DNA from: Planctomycetota bacterium
GTDB lineage: Bacteria > Planctomycetota > PUPC01 > DSUN01
DNA: 11,891 bases
Assembly: GCA_016872875.1 (NCBI GenBank)
Contig: VGYW01000260.1
Coordinates: forward strand, 1 to 11,891
Reading direction: 5' to 3'
The notes below the pieces were generated by a model, which did no database searches, was not told the DNA's origin, and worked only from the letters and a program-made list of their open reading frames with translations. Positions 1 to 7,174 of the stretch are shown here, piece after piece (positions within the stretch are counted from its first letter, which is position 1; each line of letters begins with the position of its first letter). A program made the position numbers and the translations under genes.

Positions 1-6
1 GCGCGC

Positions 7-56
7 AGCCCCAGCGGGGCGGAAGGGACACCCTGAGGTGCCGCCCCTTCGGGGCT
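7..56. repeat. Three-hairpin palindromic repeat module
   Basis: Three perfect small hairpins lie in a row: GCCCC-AGC-GGGGC (8-20), AGGG-ACA-CCCT (24-34) and GCCCC-TTC-GGGGC (43-55). The outer two are also inverted copies of one another: 7-22 matches the reverse complement of 41-56 at 14 of 16 bases, with the differences in the loop. The whole module can therefore fold either as three separate hairpins or as one long stem. It has no T-tract, so it does not look like an intrinsic terminator. It resembles the dispersed REP-like palindromes common in Planctomycetota and related genomes. That last point is from general knowledge and was not checked here. Confidence 0.75.
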
Positions 57-67
57 GGCTGGTCTCT

Positions 68-132
68 TGCCCGCGATCCGGCGGCTTACGCCGCCGGCAA
101 AATCCTCCCGTCCCTGCGGGACTTCGCGGGCA
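68..132. repeat. Nested inverted repeat, three-way-junction fold
   Basis: An outer 9-bp perfect stem (TGCCCGCGA at 68-76 with TCGCGGGCA at 124-132) encloses two further perfect hairpins. The first is CCGGCGGC-TTAC-GCCGCCGG at 78-97. The second is GTCCC-TGC-GGGAC at 110-122. The predicted fold is a compact three-way junction, possible both as RNA and as extruded DNA. No tRNA anticodon arm or other known RNA family could be recognised. It lies about 80 bases before the first gene, so it could be in that gene's leader or could be a mobile or structural repeat. Confidence 0.75.
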
Positions 133-213
133 GGCGGGAAATGTGCGGTAGGCGCTACGGGTCGCGGAAGGCGGGCTGTCCGGATCGAGATGGGGAGATA
201 GAGGAGAAGGGCG

Positions 214-1275
214 ATGCCACGACGACTGGCGATCACGGGGCCTCACAAGGTGGAAGTGCTCGACTACGATGAGTCGCCCCTCCAGGCCCATCAGGTGCGG
301 GTGAAGACCGAGTGGGCGTCGGGCAAGCACGGGACCACGCTGGCCGGCTTCGACGCCGCGAACTTCCGGGGCCAGCGGTTCGACCATAAGATGCGGCTGT
401 TCGTTGAGGACGCCGCCCCGCCGCCCGCCGCGCCTCACGCCCCGCACGGCACGGGCACCAGCGGCGTCGGCACGGTGGTTGAGGTCGGCCCCGAGGCCAC
501 CCGCTGGAAGGCCGGCGACCGCGTCCTGGGGCTGATGGACATCCGCGAGACCAATGCCTGCCACGAGGACCGGCTCTGGGAGCTAGGCGACATTGACCCC
601 TGCCTCGCCCTCTGCATCGAGCCGGCCTACGTGGCGTTCCATTGCGTCCGCGAATCCCAGGTGCGCTTCGGCGACAGCGTGGCCGTGGTCGGCCTGGGGG
701 CGCTCGGCCTGCTCGCCGTGAAGATGGCGGCCCTCAGCGGGGCGGAGAGCGTCTTTGCCATTGACCCGTTGCCCAGACGCCGGGAGTGGGCATTGCGGAA
801 CGGGGCCGACGCGGCCTTCGACCCGGCGGAGGGCGACCCGGCCGTGAAGGTTCACGAGCAGTTGGGCGGCCCGGGCGTGGACGTGGCCATCGAGCTGGCG
901 GGCACGTATCCCGCCCTGAACACGGCGGCGCGCTGCGCGCGGGTCGGGGGCACCGTGTGCGCGGCGGGCTTCTACCAGGGCGAGGCCCACGGCCTCTGGC
1001 TGGGCCGGGGCTTCCACCACAATCGCCTGACGACGATCGTGCCCCACGGCTGCGGCTGGGGCCACCCGCCGCGCGACTACCCGCGCTGGGACGAACGGCG
1101 GGCCTACGACTGCATCGTGGCCATGATGCGCAAGGGCCGCCTCACAGCCCCCGGCCTGATCGATCCCATCGTGCCCCTCGAGGAGGGGCCGGAGGTCTTC
1201 CGCCTCATCGAGCGGGAGCCGGCGCGGGTGATCAAGTTCGCCGTCCGCTTCGGCGGCGGCCACCGCGGCGCATGA
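214..1275 (+). CDS. MDR-superfamily alcohol/polyol dehydrogenase-like oxidoreductase
   Basis: This is a 353-residue cytoplasmic NAD(P)-dependent dehydrogenase of the medium-chain (zinc-type alcohol dehydrogenase) superfamily. The N-terminal GroES-like half includes GTGTSGVGTVVEVG at about 79-92. The Rossmann half has VVGLGALGLLAVK, whose GxGxxG spans 160-165, and Asp184 at the end of the second strand suggests NAD preference. The EPAYVAFH stretch (136-143) matches the EP motif of sorbitol-type enzymes. Two usual zinc-ligand sites look changed: the GICG-type Cys site reads ASGKHGT (35-41), and the GHE site reads TSG (82-84). No four-cysteine structural zinc lobe is present. The ATG at 214 has AGGAG 7 bases upstream. 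It is the first gene of the operon, and the next gene starts 30 bp later. The substrate is unknown; the fold assignment is firm and the reaction class is likely. Confidence 0.87.
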   Translation: MPRRLAITGPHKVEVLDYDESPLQAHQVRVKTEWASGKHGTTLAGFDAANFRGQRFDHKMRLFVEDAAPPPAAPHAPHGTGTSGVGTVVEVGPEATRWKAGDRVLGLMDIRETNACHEDRLWELGDIDPCLALCIEPAYVAFHCVRESQVRFGDSVAVVGLGALGLLAVKMAALSGAESVFAIDPLPRRREWALRNGADAAFDPAEGDPAVKVHEQLGGPGVDVAIELAGTYPALNTAARCARVGGTVCAAGFYQGEAHGLWLGRGFHHNRLTTIVPHGCGWGHPPRDYPRWDERRAYDCIVAMMRKGRLTAPGLIDPIVPLEEGPEVFRLIEREPARVIKFAVRFGGGHRGA

Positions 1276-1305
1276 GGGCAAGGTAACACTGAAGGGGATA
1301 GTGTC

Positions 1306-2355
1306 ATGGCAAGAGCGGTCGCCATCGCGTTTGCGTTGGCGGCGTGGTTGAGCGCCTCGGCCGGGCTCCTGAGCGTCCCGGAGGGCTACACGCCCGAGAA
1401 GGCCTGGCACGTCATCGTGTCGCTTCAGGACAACCCTGATCCCGCTCTGACGGCGAAAAGCCCGTACTTCCTGGTCCACGCGGGCGGCACGGGGGTTGAG
1501 TGCTCGGCCAAGATACACGGCTCGCTCAAGGAGCTTGTCGCAAAGTACAACGTGGACATCAACCGCATCTATGGCACGGGCTTCTCGCGCGGCGGCCACG
1601 AGCTGCTGGAGCAGAGCTGGCACTACCCGCATCTCTTCGCGGCCATCGCCCCAGTGTGCAACGACCTGCGGTCCGAGCCGAAGGTCTTCTACGTGAAGTA
1701 CGTCCGCAACACCCCGACGCTGCTGCTGCACGGCGACCGCGATTCGTTCGTGCGGACGGGCGGGCGGGTCCACGAGCTGATGAAGGCGGCGGGCTGCCCG
1801 GTCGAGTGGGCCACCTACCCCGGCGGCCACTCGCCCGAGGCGCCGTTCAAGAAGGACCTCTCGCTCCTGACCCGGTTCTTCGAGAAGCACGCCTTCGAGC
1901 CCTTCCCGAAGGCGGTCACACACGTCGTCGTCCATCCCCGCTACGCCCGGGCCTTCTGGGTTGATGCGCATCTGACCGCCGGTTTCCTCGACAAGCCTTC
2001 CACCCCGCCCGATGCGCCGCCCCCATCGGGTTTCCCCGGTGCCATGGTCAAGCCTTACGCCCTGCGCGAAGCCGTCTTCACCGTGAAGGTCAAGGAGGGC
2101 AATCGCATCGAGGTCCAAGCGAACGAGCACGTGGCGGCGCTCGACCTCTATCTCACCTCGAAACTCGTGGATATGGCCAAGCCGGTCAGTGTCGTGCTCG
2201 ACGGCAAGGCGCTCTACGAGGGCGCGGCGGCCTGCCCCCTGAAGGTGAAGGTCCGCGCGGGCGAGGAACTGAAAGCCGCCCACCTGAAGCCGCTCTGGGA
2301 GGAACTGGCGGAGATCCAGAAGAAGGCCGGATACAAGCCGGCCACCCTGAAGTAA
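1306..2355 (+). CDS. Secreted alpha/beta-hydrolase (esterase / prolyl-oligopeptidase-like)
   Basis: This 349-residue exported hydrolase has a short signal peptide (residues 1 to about 20: hydrophobic core AVAIAFALAAWL, then SASAG). The nucleophile elbow GTGFSRGG places Ser94, followed by the acid in LLLHGDRD (Asp146) and the base in PGGHS (His175), so a full Ser-Asp-His triad is visible. The catalytic domain covers about 25-205. A separate beta-rich C-terminal region (about 210-330, with KVKEGNRIEVQ and KPVSVVLDGKALYEG) resembles the accessory domain on many planctomycetal POP-like hydrolases. The likely role is hydrolysis of an ester or peptide bond outside the cytoplasm. AAGGGG lies 8 bases before the ATG. 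The gap to the next start is 10 bp and that gene's Shine-Dalgarno overlaps this stop codon, so coupling is likely. PHB-depolymerase-like or feruloyl-esterase-like are alternative labels. Confidence 0.85.
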   Translation: MARAVAIAFALAAWLSASAGLLSVPEGYTPEKAWHVIVSLQDNPDPALTAKSPYFLVHAGGTGVECSAKIHGSLKELVAKYNVDINRIYGTGFSRGGHELLEQSWHYPHLFAAIAPVCNDLRSEPKVFYVKYVRNTPTLLLHGDRDSFVRTGGRVHELMKAAGCPVEWATYPGGHSPEAPFKKDLSLLTRFFEKHAFEPFPKAVTHVVVHPRYARAFWVDAHLTAGFLDKPSTPPDAPPPSGFPGAMVKPYALREAVFTVKVKEGNRIEVQANEHVAALDLYLTSKLVDMAKPVSVVLDGKALYEGAAACPLKVKVRAGEELKAAHLKPLWEELAEIQKKAGYKPATLK

Positions 2356-2360
2356 GGAGG
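2354..2360 (+). promoter_or_regulatory. Strong Shine-Dalgarno deciding a TTG start
   Basis: AAGGAGG sits 5 bases before the TTG at 2366 and overlaps the TAA stop (2353-2355) of the preceding hydrolase gene. It is the strongest ribosome-binding site in the operon. It supports a TTG start directly followed by an obvious signal peptide. Confidence 0.85.
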
Positions 2361-2365
2361 TACGG

Positions 2366-3901
2366 TTGCGAGTAGTCAGCAGATGGGCGGCCATTGCGGC
2401 ACTGGCTTGGGGCCTGAGCTCGGCCCGCGCCGCCGACCTGATGGCGGGGGCCAAGTGGGAGTACAGCACCGACGACGGGGCCACGTGGGGCGCCGCGCCG
2501 CCCGTGGTGCCGGGCGGAAAGGTCGCCGCCATCCTCGCCAGGACGAGCTTCGACCTGCCCGACGTGTCCGGCTACGCGGCGCTCGAGCTGGCCCAGAACG
2601 TGCCGCCGGAGCAGAGGGTGGCCTTCGACCTCAACGGCCAGCCGCTGCCCGTCCCGCTCAAGGGGATGGTCTACAAGACCGTTCCCGCCATCCCGCCCGC
2701 GGCCTTCCGCAAGGGCAAGAACGAGCTCGCCGCGCGGATAGGCTTCGACAATCGCCCGAAGAAGGAGGACGACCCCCTCCCTGACCCCGCCACCGTCGCG
2801 CTGGAGGTCCGCCTCGCCGGTCTTCAGCCATCGGACCTCAGAATGCACACGGGGCCGATCCTGGGCGCCGTCACCGAGACCTCCTTCAGCGTCACCTGCC
2901 GCACCAACCTCCCCGTGCCCGTCGCCCTCGCGGCGGAAGGTGCCGGCAAGACGGTCCGGCTGACCTCCGAGCCGGGCCTCTTCCATCGCTTCCGCGTGGA
3001 GGGCCTGGACCCCAAGACCAAGTGGACCTATCGCCTCGATGGGAAGGCCTGGCCGGCCAAGCTCGCGCCCGCGGCTGGCAAGCCCCTGCGCATGGTGTTC
3101 ATGGGCGACTGCCGCAGCCGCCCCCGCGACTGGGCCGCCGTGGCCGCCGCCGCGCTCAAGGCCGACCCCGACCTCGTGGTCTTCAATGGCGACATGACCG
3201 CCTGCGGGCGCTACGACTGGCTCTGGGACGACGAGTTCCACGCCCCGGCCGCGGAGCTCCTGGCAACGGTGCCCTTCTACCCCGTCATGGGCAACCACGA
3301 GGAGAACGCCCCCGTCTACCCCCTCCTCTTCCACACGCCCGGCGGGGACGGGAAGGCGAAGAACTGGGTCCAGCAGGTCGGGCCGGTGCTGCTCATCACC
3401 TACGACACGGCCTGGTCGCGGAACCGCGACGTGGACTTCCCCAAGTGGTTTGAGCGTAACGTGGATACCTCGAAGGCCAAGTTCATCTTCTTCTTCACCC
3501 ACTACCCCGCCTGGTCGAGCGGCAGGAGCACCACGATTGACCCCAAGACGCGTCTCCCCGAGCACTCAGGCTCGCGCTTCGCCCGCCAGGTGGTGCTGCC
3601 GCTGCTGGCCGAATGCCGCGCCACGGCCCTCTTCGCCTCCCACGAACACCTCTACGAACGCTCCGACCTGCCCGGCGGGCTGTCCCACATCATATCGGGC
3701 CGAGCCGGCGCGCCGGCAGGCAGACGGAACGAGAAGGAGGACAACAACCCCTACTCCAAGGTCTTCACCACCGATCTGCACTACTGCCTGCTGGAGGTTT
3801 CCGGCGACGCTTGCGCCTTTCGAGCCGTCACGCCCGAGGGCAAGACCATTGACAGCCTGACGTGGGCTGCCCGCGCGCAGGGGGCAGAGCCGAGGAGATG
3901 A
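2366..3901 (+). CDS. Secreted purple-acid-phosphatase-like metallophosphoesterase
   Basis: This 511-residue exported phosphoesterase starts at TTG, with a signal peptide ending near SSARA (about residue 22). An N-terminal beta-sandwich (about 25-155) precedes an FN3-like domain (about 155-230) of the type found before purple acid phosphatase catalytic domains. The calcineurin-like metal site is complete in outline: MGDCR (Asp248), NGDM (Asp276), GNHE (Asn310, His311), FTHYP (His379) and SHEHLYER (His426, His428). The GDxxY tyrosine that gives true purple acid phosphatases their colour is not present; the sequence reads GDMTACG. A plain dinuclear phosphomonoesterase or phosphodiesterase is therefore as likely as a true purple acid phosphatase. 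It lies third in the operon, and its stop overlaps the region carrying the next gene's ribosome-binding site. It could release phosphate from external organic phosphates; the substrate is not visible. Confidence 0.88.
   Translation: MRVVSRWAAIAALAWGLSSARAADLMAGAKWEYSTDDGATWGAAPPVVPGGKVAAILARTSFDLPDVSGYAALELAQNVPPEQRVAFDLNGQPLPVPLKGMVYKTVPAIPPAAFRKGKNELAARIGFDNRPKKEDDPLPDPATVALEVRLAGLQPSDLRMHTGPILGAVTETSFSVTCRTNLPVPVALAAEGAGKTVRLTSEPGLFHRFRVEGLDPKTKWTYRLDGKAWPAKLAPAAGKPLRMVFMGDCRSRPRDWAAVAAAALKADPDLVVFNGDMTACGRYDWLWDDEFHAPAAELLATVPFYPVMGNHEENAPVYPLLFHTPGGDGKAKNWVQQVGPVLLITYDTAWSRNRDVDFPKWFERNVDTSKAKFIFFFTHYPAWSSGRSTTIDPKTRLPEHSGSRFARQVVLPLLAECRATALFASHEHLYERSDLPGGLSHIISGRAGAPAGRRNEKEDNNPYSKVFTTDLHYCLLEVSGDACAFRAVTPEGKTIDSLTWAARAQGAEPRR
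3892..3897 (+). promoter_or_regulatory. Shine-Dalgarno for a second TTG start
   Basis: GAGGAG lies 8 bases before the TTG at 3906 and sits inside the last codons of the phosphoesterase gene. The ATG at 3898 just after it is out of frame with the aminotransferase, so TTG is the best available start. Confidence 0.7.
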
Positions 3902-3905
3902 GGCG

Positions 3906-5033
3906 TTGAGAATCCGGCCCTTTCGCCTCGAACGCTACTTCGCCAGGTACGAGTTCTCGACGCCGCACCTCCTGAGCTGTTCGGACTGCGAGCCGCTGAG
4001 CCTCGCCGAGCTTCTCGCCCTCGCGGACCAGGAGACGCTCGGCCTCTGGCAGCGCCTCCGACTGGGCTACACCGAATCCCAAGGCCTGCCGGCGCTTCGT
4101 AAGGAGATCGCCGGGCTCTACACCACCATCCGGCCCGAAAACGTGCTCGTGGTGGCCCCGGAGGAGGGCATCTTCATCGCGCTCAATTGCCTGCTCGAAC
4201 CGGGCGACCACGTCGTCTGCCCGTTTCCCTCCTACCAGTCGCTCTACGAGGTTGCGACCAGCCTGAGCTGTGAGGTGAGCAAGTGGAGTCCTGCCGAGGC
4301 GGACGGCTGGCGATTCGACGTGGATGCTCTGGAACGCCTCGTGAGGCCGAGCACGAAGCTGATCATCATCAACTTCCCTCACAACCCAACGGGTTCGCTC
4401 ATTGGCCGTGCCGCCTTCGAGAAGCTCCTGGCCTTTGCGCGGGACCGCGGAACCTACGTTCTGTCTGATGAGATGTACCGGCTTCTCGAGTACGACGCGG
4501 CGGACAGGCTGCCCGCGGCGTGCGATGTGTACGACAACGCTGTTTCGCTCTCCGGCATGTCCAAGTCGTTCGCCTTGGCAGGGTTGCGTATCGGCTGGCT
4601 GGCGGCCCGGAATCCCTCGCTCATGGAACGGATGCGGGCGTTCAGGGACTACACGACCATCTGTAGCAGCGCGCCGAGCGAGGTGCTGGCTCTGATGGGG
4701 CTCCGCGTGAGGGCAGCCCTGATCGAGCGCAACCTCGCGATCATCGGCCAGAACCTGCGCCTGTGGGAGCGCTTCGTCCAGGACCACGCGACCGCGTTGG
4801 CTTGGAGCCCGCCCAGGGCCGGAACCGTCGCCCTTGCCAGGCTTCTCCTCGATCAGGGTGTCGAGGACTTCTGCCGCGAGCTGGCGGAGCGTAAGGGGGT
4901 CATGCTGCTGCCTGGACAAGTCTACGACTTCGAGGGAAACTACTTCCGGGTGGGCTTCGGGCGGAAGAACGTGCCCGAGGCCCTCGGCCTCCTGGGAGAG
5001 TTCCTCCATGCCCACGTCCCTGGCCGGAGATGA
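3906..5033 (+). CDS. PLP-dependent aminotransferase, class I/II (fold type I)
   Basis: This 375-residue cytoplasmic enzyme of the aspartate aminotransferase superfamily has the standard landmarks in order: GYTESQGLPALR near 57-68, FPHNPTG (Asn160 of HNPTG), SDEMY (Asp188, which pairs with the PLP ring nitrogen), SGMSKSFALAGLRIGW (Lys220, the Schiff-base lysine) and FRVGFG (Arg348, which binds the substrate carboxylate). It is near full length for the family, with no gaps in the catalytic set. It resembles the generic COG0436-type group, including VioD-like enzymes, and the amino acid substrate cannot be told from sequence. The start is TTG with GAGGAG 8 bases upstream. It begins 4 bp after the phosphoesterase stop and ends the operon, with its stop only 10 bp from the stop of the convergent propeller gene. 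Confidence 0.9.
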   Translation: MRIRPFRLERYFARYEFSTPHLLSCSDCEPLSLAELLALADQETLGLWQRLRLGYTESQGLPALRKEIAGLYTTIRPENVLVVAPEEGIFIALNCLLEPGDHVVCPFPSYQSLYEVATSLSCEVSKWSPAEADGWRFDVDALERLVRPSTKLIIINFPHNPTGSLIGRAAFEKLLAFARDRGTYVLSDEMYRLLEYDAADRLPAACDVYDNAVSLSGMSKSFALAGLRIGWLAARNPSLMERMRAFRDYTTICSSAPSEVLALMGLRVRAALIERNLAIIGQNLRLWERFVQDHATALAWSPPRAGTVALARLLLDQGVEDFCRELAERKGVMLLPGQVYDFEGNYFRVGFGRKNVPEALGLLGEFLHAHVPGRR

Positions 5034-5043
5034 GGAATGCGGG

Positions 5044-7080
5044 CTAGGAGCCTGGGAGCGATGGCGATGGGCTGAAGCGGAGGACGCGGCCGGAGAACTT
5101 GAACTCGCCGACCCAGAGGTAGCGGCCATCGAAGGAGGCGGCGCCGGGCCAGAAGAGCTTGTCCTGGCCGATCTCGGGCACGCGCTCGCCGAGGTCGCGG
5201 GCGCCGAGGAGCACGTCGGGCGGGCGGCCCGCCAGCGCGTCCTCGACGCGGCGCCACACCACGACGCGGCTCCAGGGGGTGTCGGCTACGTAGAGCGCGC
5301 CGCCCGACACGAGCACGCCGCTGGGCAGGTTGAATAGGTGGCGCGTGTTGATGTCCACGGGTTGAGTCTGGGCCGTGAGGTTCTCCAGCGCGTAGAGCAT
5401 CAGGCCGCCGCCGGGCCGGTCGAGGGTCGTCGCGGCGAGGTAGCGGCCATCGCTCGAGAGCCGCTCGGGACGTCGCACCGGGAGGGAGAGCTTCGGGGGC
5501 GTGCCGTCGTCGGGGATGCCCTCCCAGACGTAGATGCGGTCGGCCTGGGTGTCGGCGAGGTAGAAGCGCCGGTCGTCGAGCGCCACGCCCTTGAGTTCGC
5601 GGAGTTCCACGCCGCCGAGCCGGCCGCGCACCACGCGGTCGGGCTGCTCGCCGTTGCGTGGCGGCTTGCGCCAGACGTAGACGGTGCGGCGGCCCGCGAG
5701 GACAAGGGTGCCGCCGTGCAGGGCGTTGGCCCACGGGCCTTCGGGCAGATGATAGACGAAATCGGGATGCGCGCCGCTCTCGTCGGGCAGCCTCTTCCAG
5801 ACGCTCAGCGTGCGGTCGAAGTCGGAGGAGACGAACAGCGACACCCCATCGGAGGCAGGGACAGGGTTGGTGATGAACCTGTGGGTGCGCAGGGTGTTGG
5901 TGTCGGGGTCGGGGCTGCCGATGGCGAAGTCGGGGCGCACGTCCGGCGCGGTTGGCACGGTGTTGAAGGCCACGAGCTTGTTGCCGTTGCTCTGGCAGGC
6001 GTAGAGGCGCCGGCCCGCCAGGCAGAGGCTGGAAGCGTCGCCGGCCTCAAACCGATACCCAGGCCGTGGCAGCCGCTCCTGTTGCGGACCGGGCCGGACG
6101 CCCACGGCCAGGTCAGGCCCATCGCGATCATCGCCAGGGAAGGACTTCCAGACGTAGAGCAACGCGCCGAGTGCGATGAACCGGCCGTCGGGGGTGAAGA
6201 CGGGGCTCCAGAGCACCTCGCCGTGGGGGTCGCGTGTGGGGCTGGCGACGTGGAAATCGTACGGCTGGTCGTCGCGGGTGGGGAACGATTTCCAGAAGAA
6301 GTTCCCGGCGTTCTTGCGGAAGGCATTGTGGTCGCCGATCATCAGGTGGCGGCCGTCGCAGGCGATGGTGCGCGGGGTGCCGAAGTCGCCCCCGGCGCGC
6401 AGGACCAGGGCGGGCGGCGCGTCGCCCGCGGGCGGGAACTGGTTCCAGATCAGCACGGAGCCGGAGCCGGTGCTGGTCACGATGAGTTTCTGGCCGTCGG
6501 TCCAGACCGCCCAGGGCCAGGGGGTGAGCGAGCGCGGAGGGGGCAGCCCGGGCCGCTCCGGGCGTTTCGGGCGGCCGCCCAGCGCAAAGTCTGCCGCTTG
6601 GCCGCTGCGCGTTGGGAAGCTGTTCCAGACCAGGATGCGATCGTTATATGTGTCGGCCACGACCACGCGGCGGCCGTCCGTGGCGACCGAGACGGGCCAG
6701 TTGAGCTGATCGAGGCCCGTCCCAGGGTCATTCGAGGTGAAGTCCTTCTGGCCGAGGACGAGGTCGGGCGGCGTATTGGCTTCGGGCAGGCGCGACCAGA
6801 TGAGGATGCGGTTGTTGTTGCGGTCGGCCAGCAGGAGGCGGGTGCCGTCGGTCGCGACGCCGCCGGGATGATTGAACAGCAGCGGGCCGCCCGTGTTGTT
6901 GAAGCCGATGCCCGACAACATGAGGTCGGCCTTCTGTCCCGTGACGAAGAAGCCTGACGTGCCGCCCTTAGCGACGCGGTAGGACGAGTTGAGCCGCTCG
7001 ACCGGGATCTCTTGGCTATAGGCCAAGAGCACCGGTGCAGTAGTCAGCCAGCAGACAAGAGAATGCCTTCTGCTCCTCAT
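5044..7080 (-). CDS. Exported NHL-like beta-propeller repeat protein
   Basis: This is a 678-residue protein with a signal peptide (MRSRRHSLVCWLTTAPVLLAYS). After a short lead it is filled by about twelve units of roughly 50 residues. Each has the pattern VATDGxxLLLADxxNxRILIWxxxPxxxxxxPDxVLGQ; examples are ILIWSRLP, ILVWNSFP, VLIWNQFP, LYVWKSFP, LSVWKRLP, VYVWRKPP, IYVWEGIP and VVVWRRVE. Such NHL/YVTN-type units fold as beta-propeller blades, so two six-bladed propellers or one larger ring are possible. No catalytic motif is seen; a binding or scaffold role in the cell envelope is inferred. The start is the ATG at 7078-7080, because GGAGGAGG lies about 8 bases upstream and a signal peptide begins there. 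The frame stays open upstream to 7767 but loses coding character. It is convergent with the aminotransferase and divergent from the LamG gene. Confidence 0.85.
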   Translation of the reverse strand: MRSRRHSLVCWLTTAPVLLAYSQEIPVERLNSSYRVAKGGTSGFFVTGQKADLMLSGIGFNNTGGPLLFNHPGGVATDGTRLLLADRNNNRILIWSRLPEANTPPDLVLGQKDFTSNDPGTGLDQLNWPVSVATDGRRVVVADTYNDRILVWNSFPTRSGQAADFALGGRPKRPERPGLPPPRSLTPWPWAVWTDGQKLIVTSTGSGSVLIWNQFPPAGDAPPALVLRAGGDFGTPRTIACDGRHLMIGDHNAFRKNAGNFFWKSFPTRDDQPYDFHVASPTRDPHGEVLWSPVFTPDGRFIALGALLYVWKSFPGDDRDGPDLAVGVRPGPQQERLPRPGYRFEAGDASSLCLAGRRLYACQSNGNKLVAFNTVPTAPDVRPDFAIGSPDPDTNTLRTHRFITNPVPASDGVSLFVSSDFDRTLSVWKRLPDESGAHPDFVYHLPEGPWANALHGGTLVLAGRRTVYVWRKPPRNGEQPDRVVRGRLGGVELRELKGVALDDRRFYLADTQADRIYVWEGIPDDGTPPKLSLPVRRPERLSSDGRYLAATTLDRPGGGLMLYALENLTAQTQPVDINTRHLFNLPSGVLVSGGALYVADTPWSRVVVWRRVEDALAGRPPDVLLGARDLGERVPEIGQDKLFWPGAASFDGRYLWVGEFKFSGRVLRFSPSPSLPGS

Positions 7081-7141
7081 CTCGGATTCCTCCTCCCGGC
7101 CCCGTCGAGCTGCCGTGCTTTGGCCCAACGCTCTCGGAGCC

Positions 7142-7169
7142 AGTGTAGCACGCACGGCCGGAAATACAA
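7142..7169 (-). promoter_or_regulatory. Candidate sigma-70-type promoter for the propeller gene
   Basis: Read on the minus strand, TTGTAT (7164-7169) and TACACT (7142-7147) are separated by 16 bases, and TGC before the -10 forms an extended -10 element. Transcription would start near 7135 and give a leader of about 55 bases before the ATG at 7080. The -35 matches only partly, so support comes mainly from position and from the mirrored partner promoter. Confidence 0.5.
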
Positions 7170-7174
7170 GCCCC

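Larger units (their letters stand above)
1..213. other. Gene-free leader region with structured repeats
   Basis: No open reading frame with coding character was found here. The first 132 bases are almost entirely inverted repeats, described as separate features. The stretch from about 133 to 190 looks unstructured apart from a weak GTAG-GCG-CTAC palindrome near 150-160. No convincing -35/-10 pair for the downstream operon could be picked, so its promoter is either not of the standard sigma-70 type or lies within the repeat-rich part. A Shine-Dalgarno AGGAG at 202-206 ends the region, 7 bases before the ATG at 214. Confidence 0.7.

Noticed and set aside
68..132. tRNA or known riboswitch
   Set aside because: There are only two inner hairpins, loops of 3-4 bases, no anticodon or T-loop signature and no known aptamer motif.
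1..132. Intrinsic terminator or CRISPR array
   Set aside because: No T-tract follows any hairpin, and there are no regularly spaced direct repeats with unique spacers.
583..2532. Long minus-strand open frame opposite the dehydrogenase and hydrolase genes
   Set aside because: It is antisense to two genes with clear motifs, has low-complexity Arg/Ala/Gly/Val-rich composition and no recognisable domain; GC-rich DNA produces such frames.
2186..3565. Minus-strand open frame opposite the phosphoesterase
   Set aside because: The phosphoesterase has all catalytic motifs in the other frame; this frame has biased composition and no family features.
3828..5129. Minus-strand open frame opposite the aminotransferase
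   Set aside because: It is antisense to a complete PLP enzyme and shows no motif of its own.
5338..6957. Long plus-strand open frame opposite the propeller gene
   Set aside because: Its translation is repetitive only because it mirrors the twelve-unit repeat on the other strand. It shows no domain, and the propeller gene has a signal peptide and Shine-Dalgarno.
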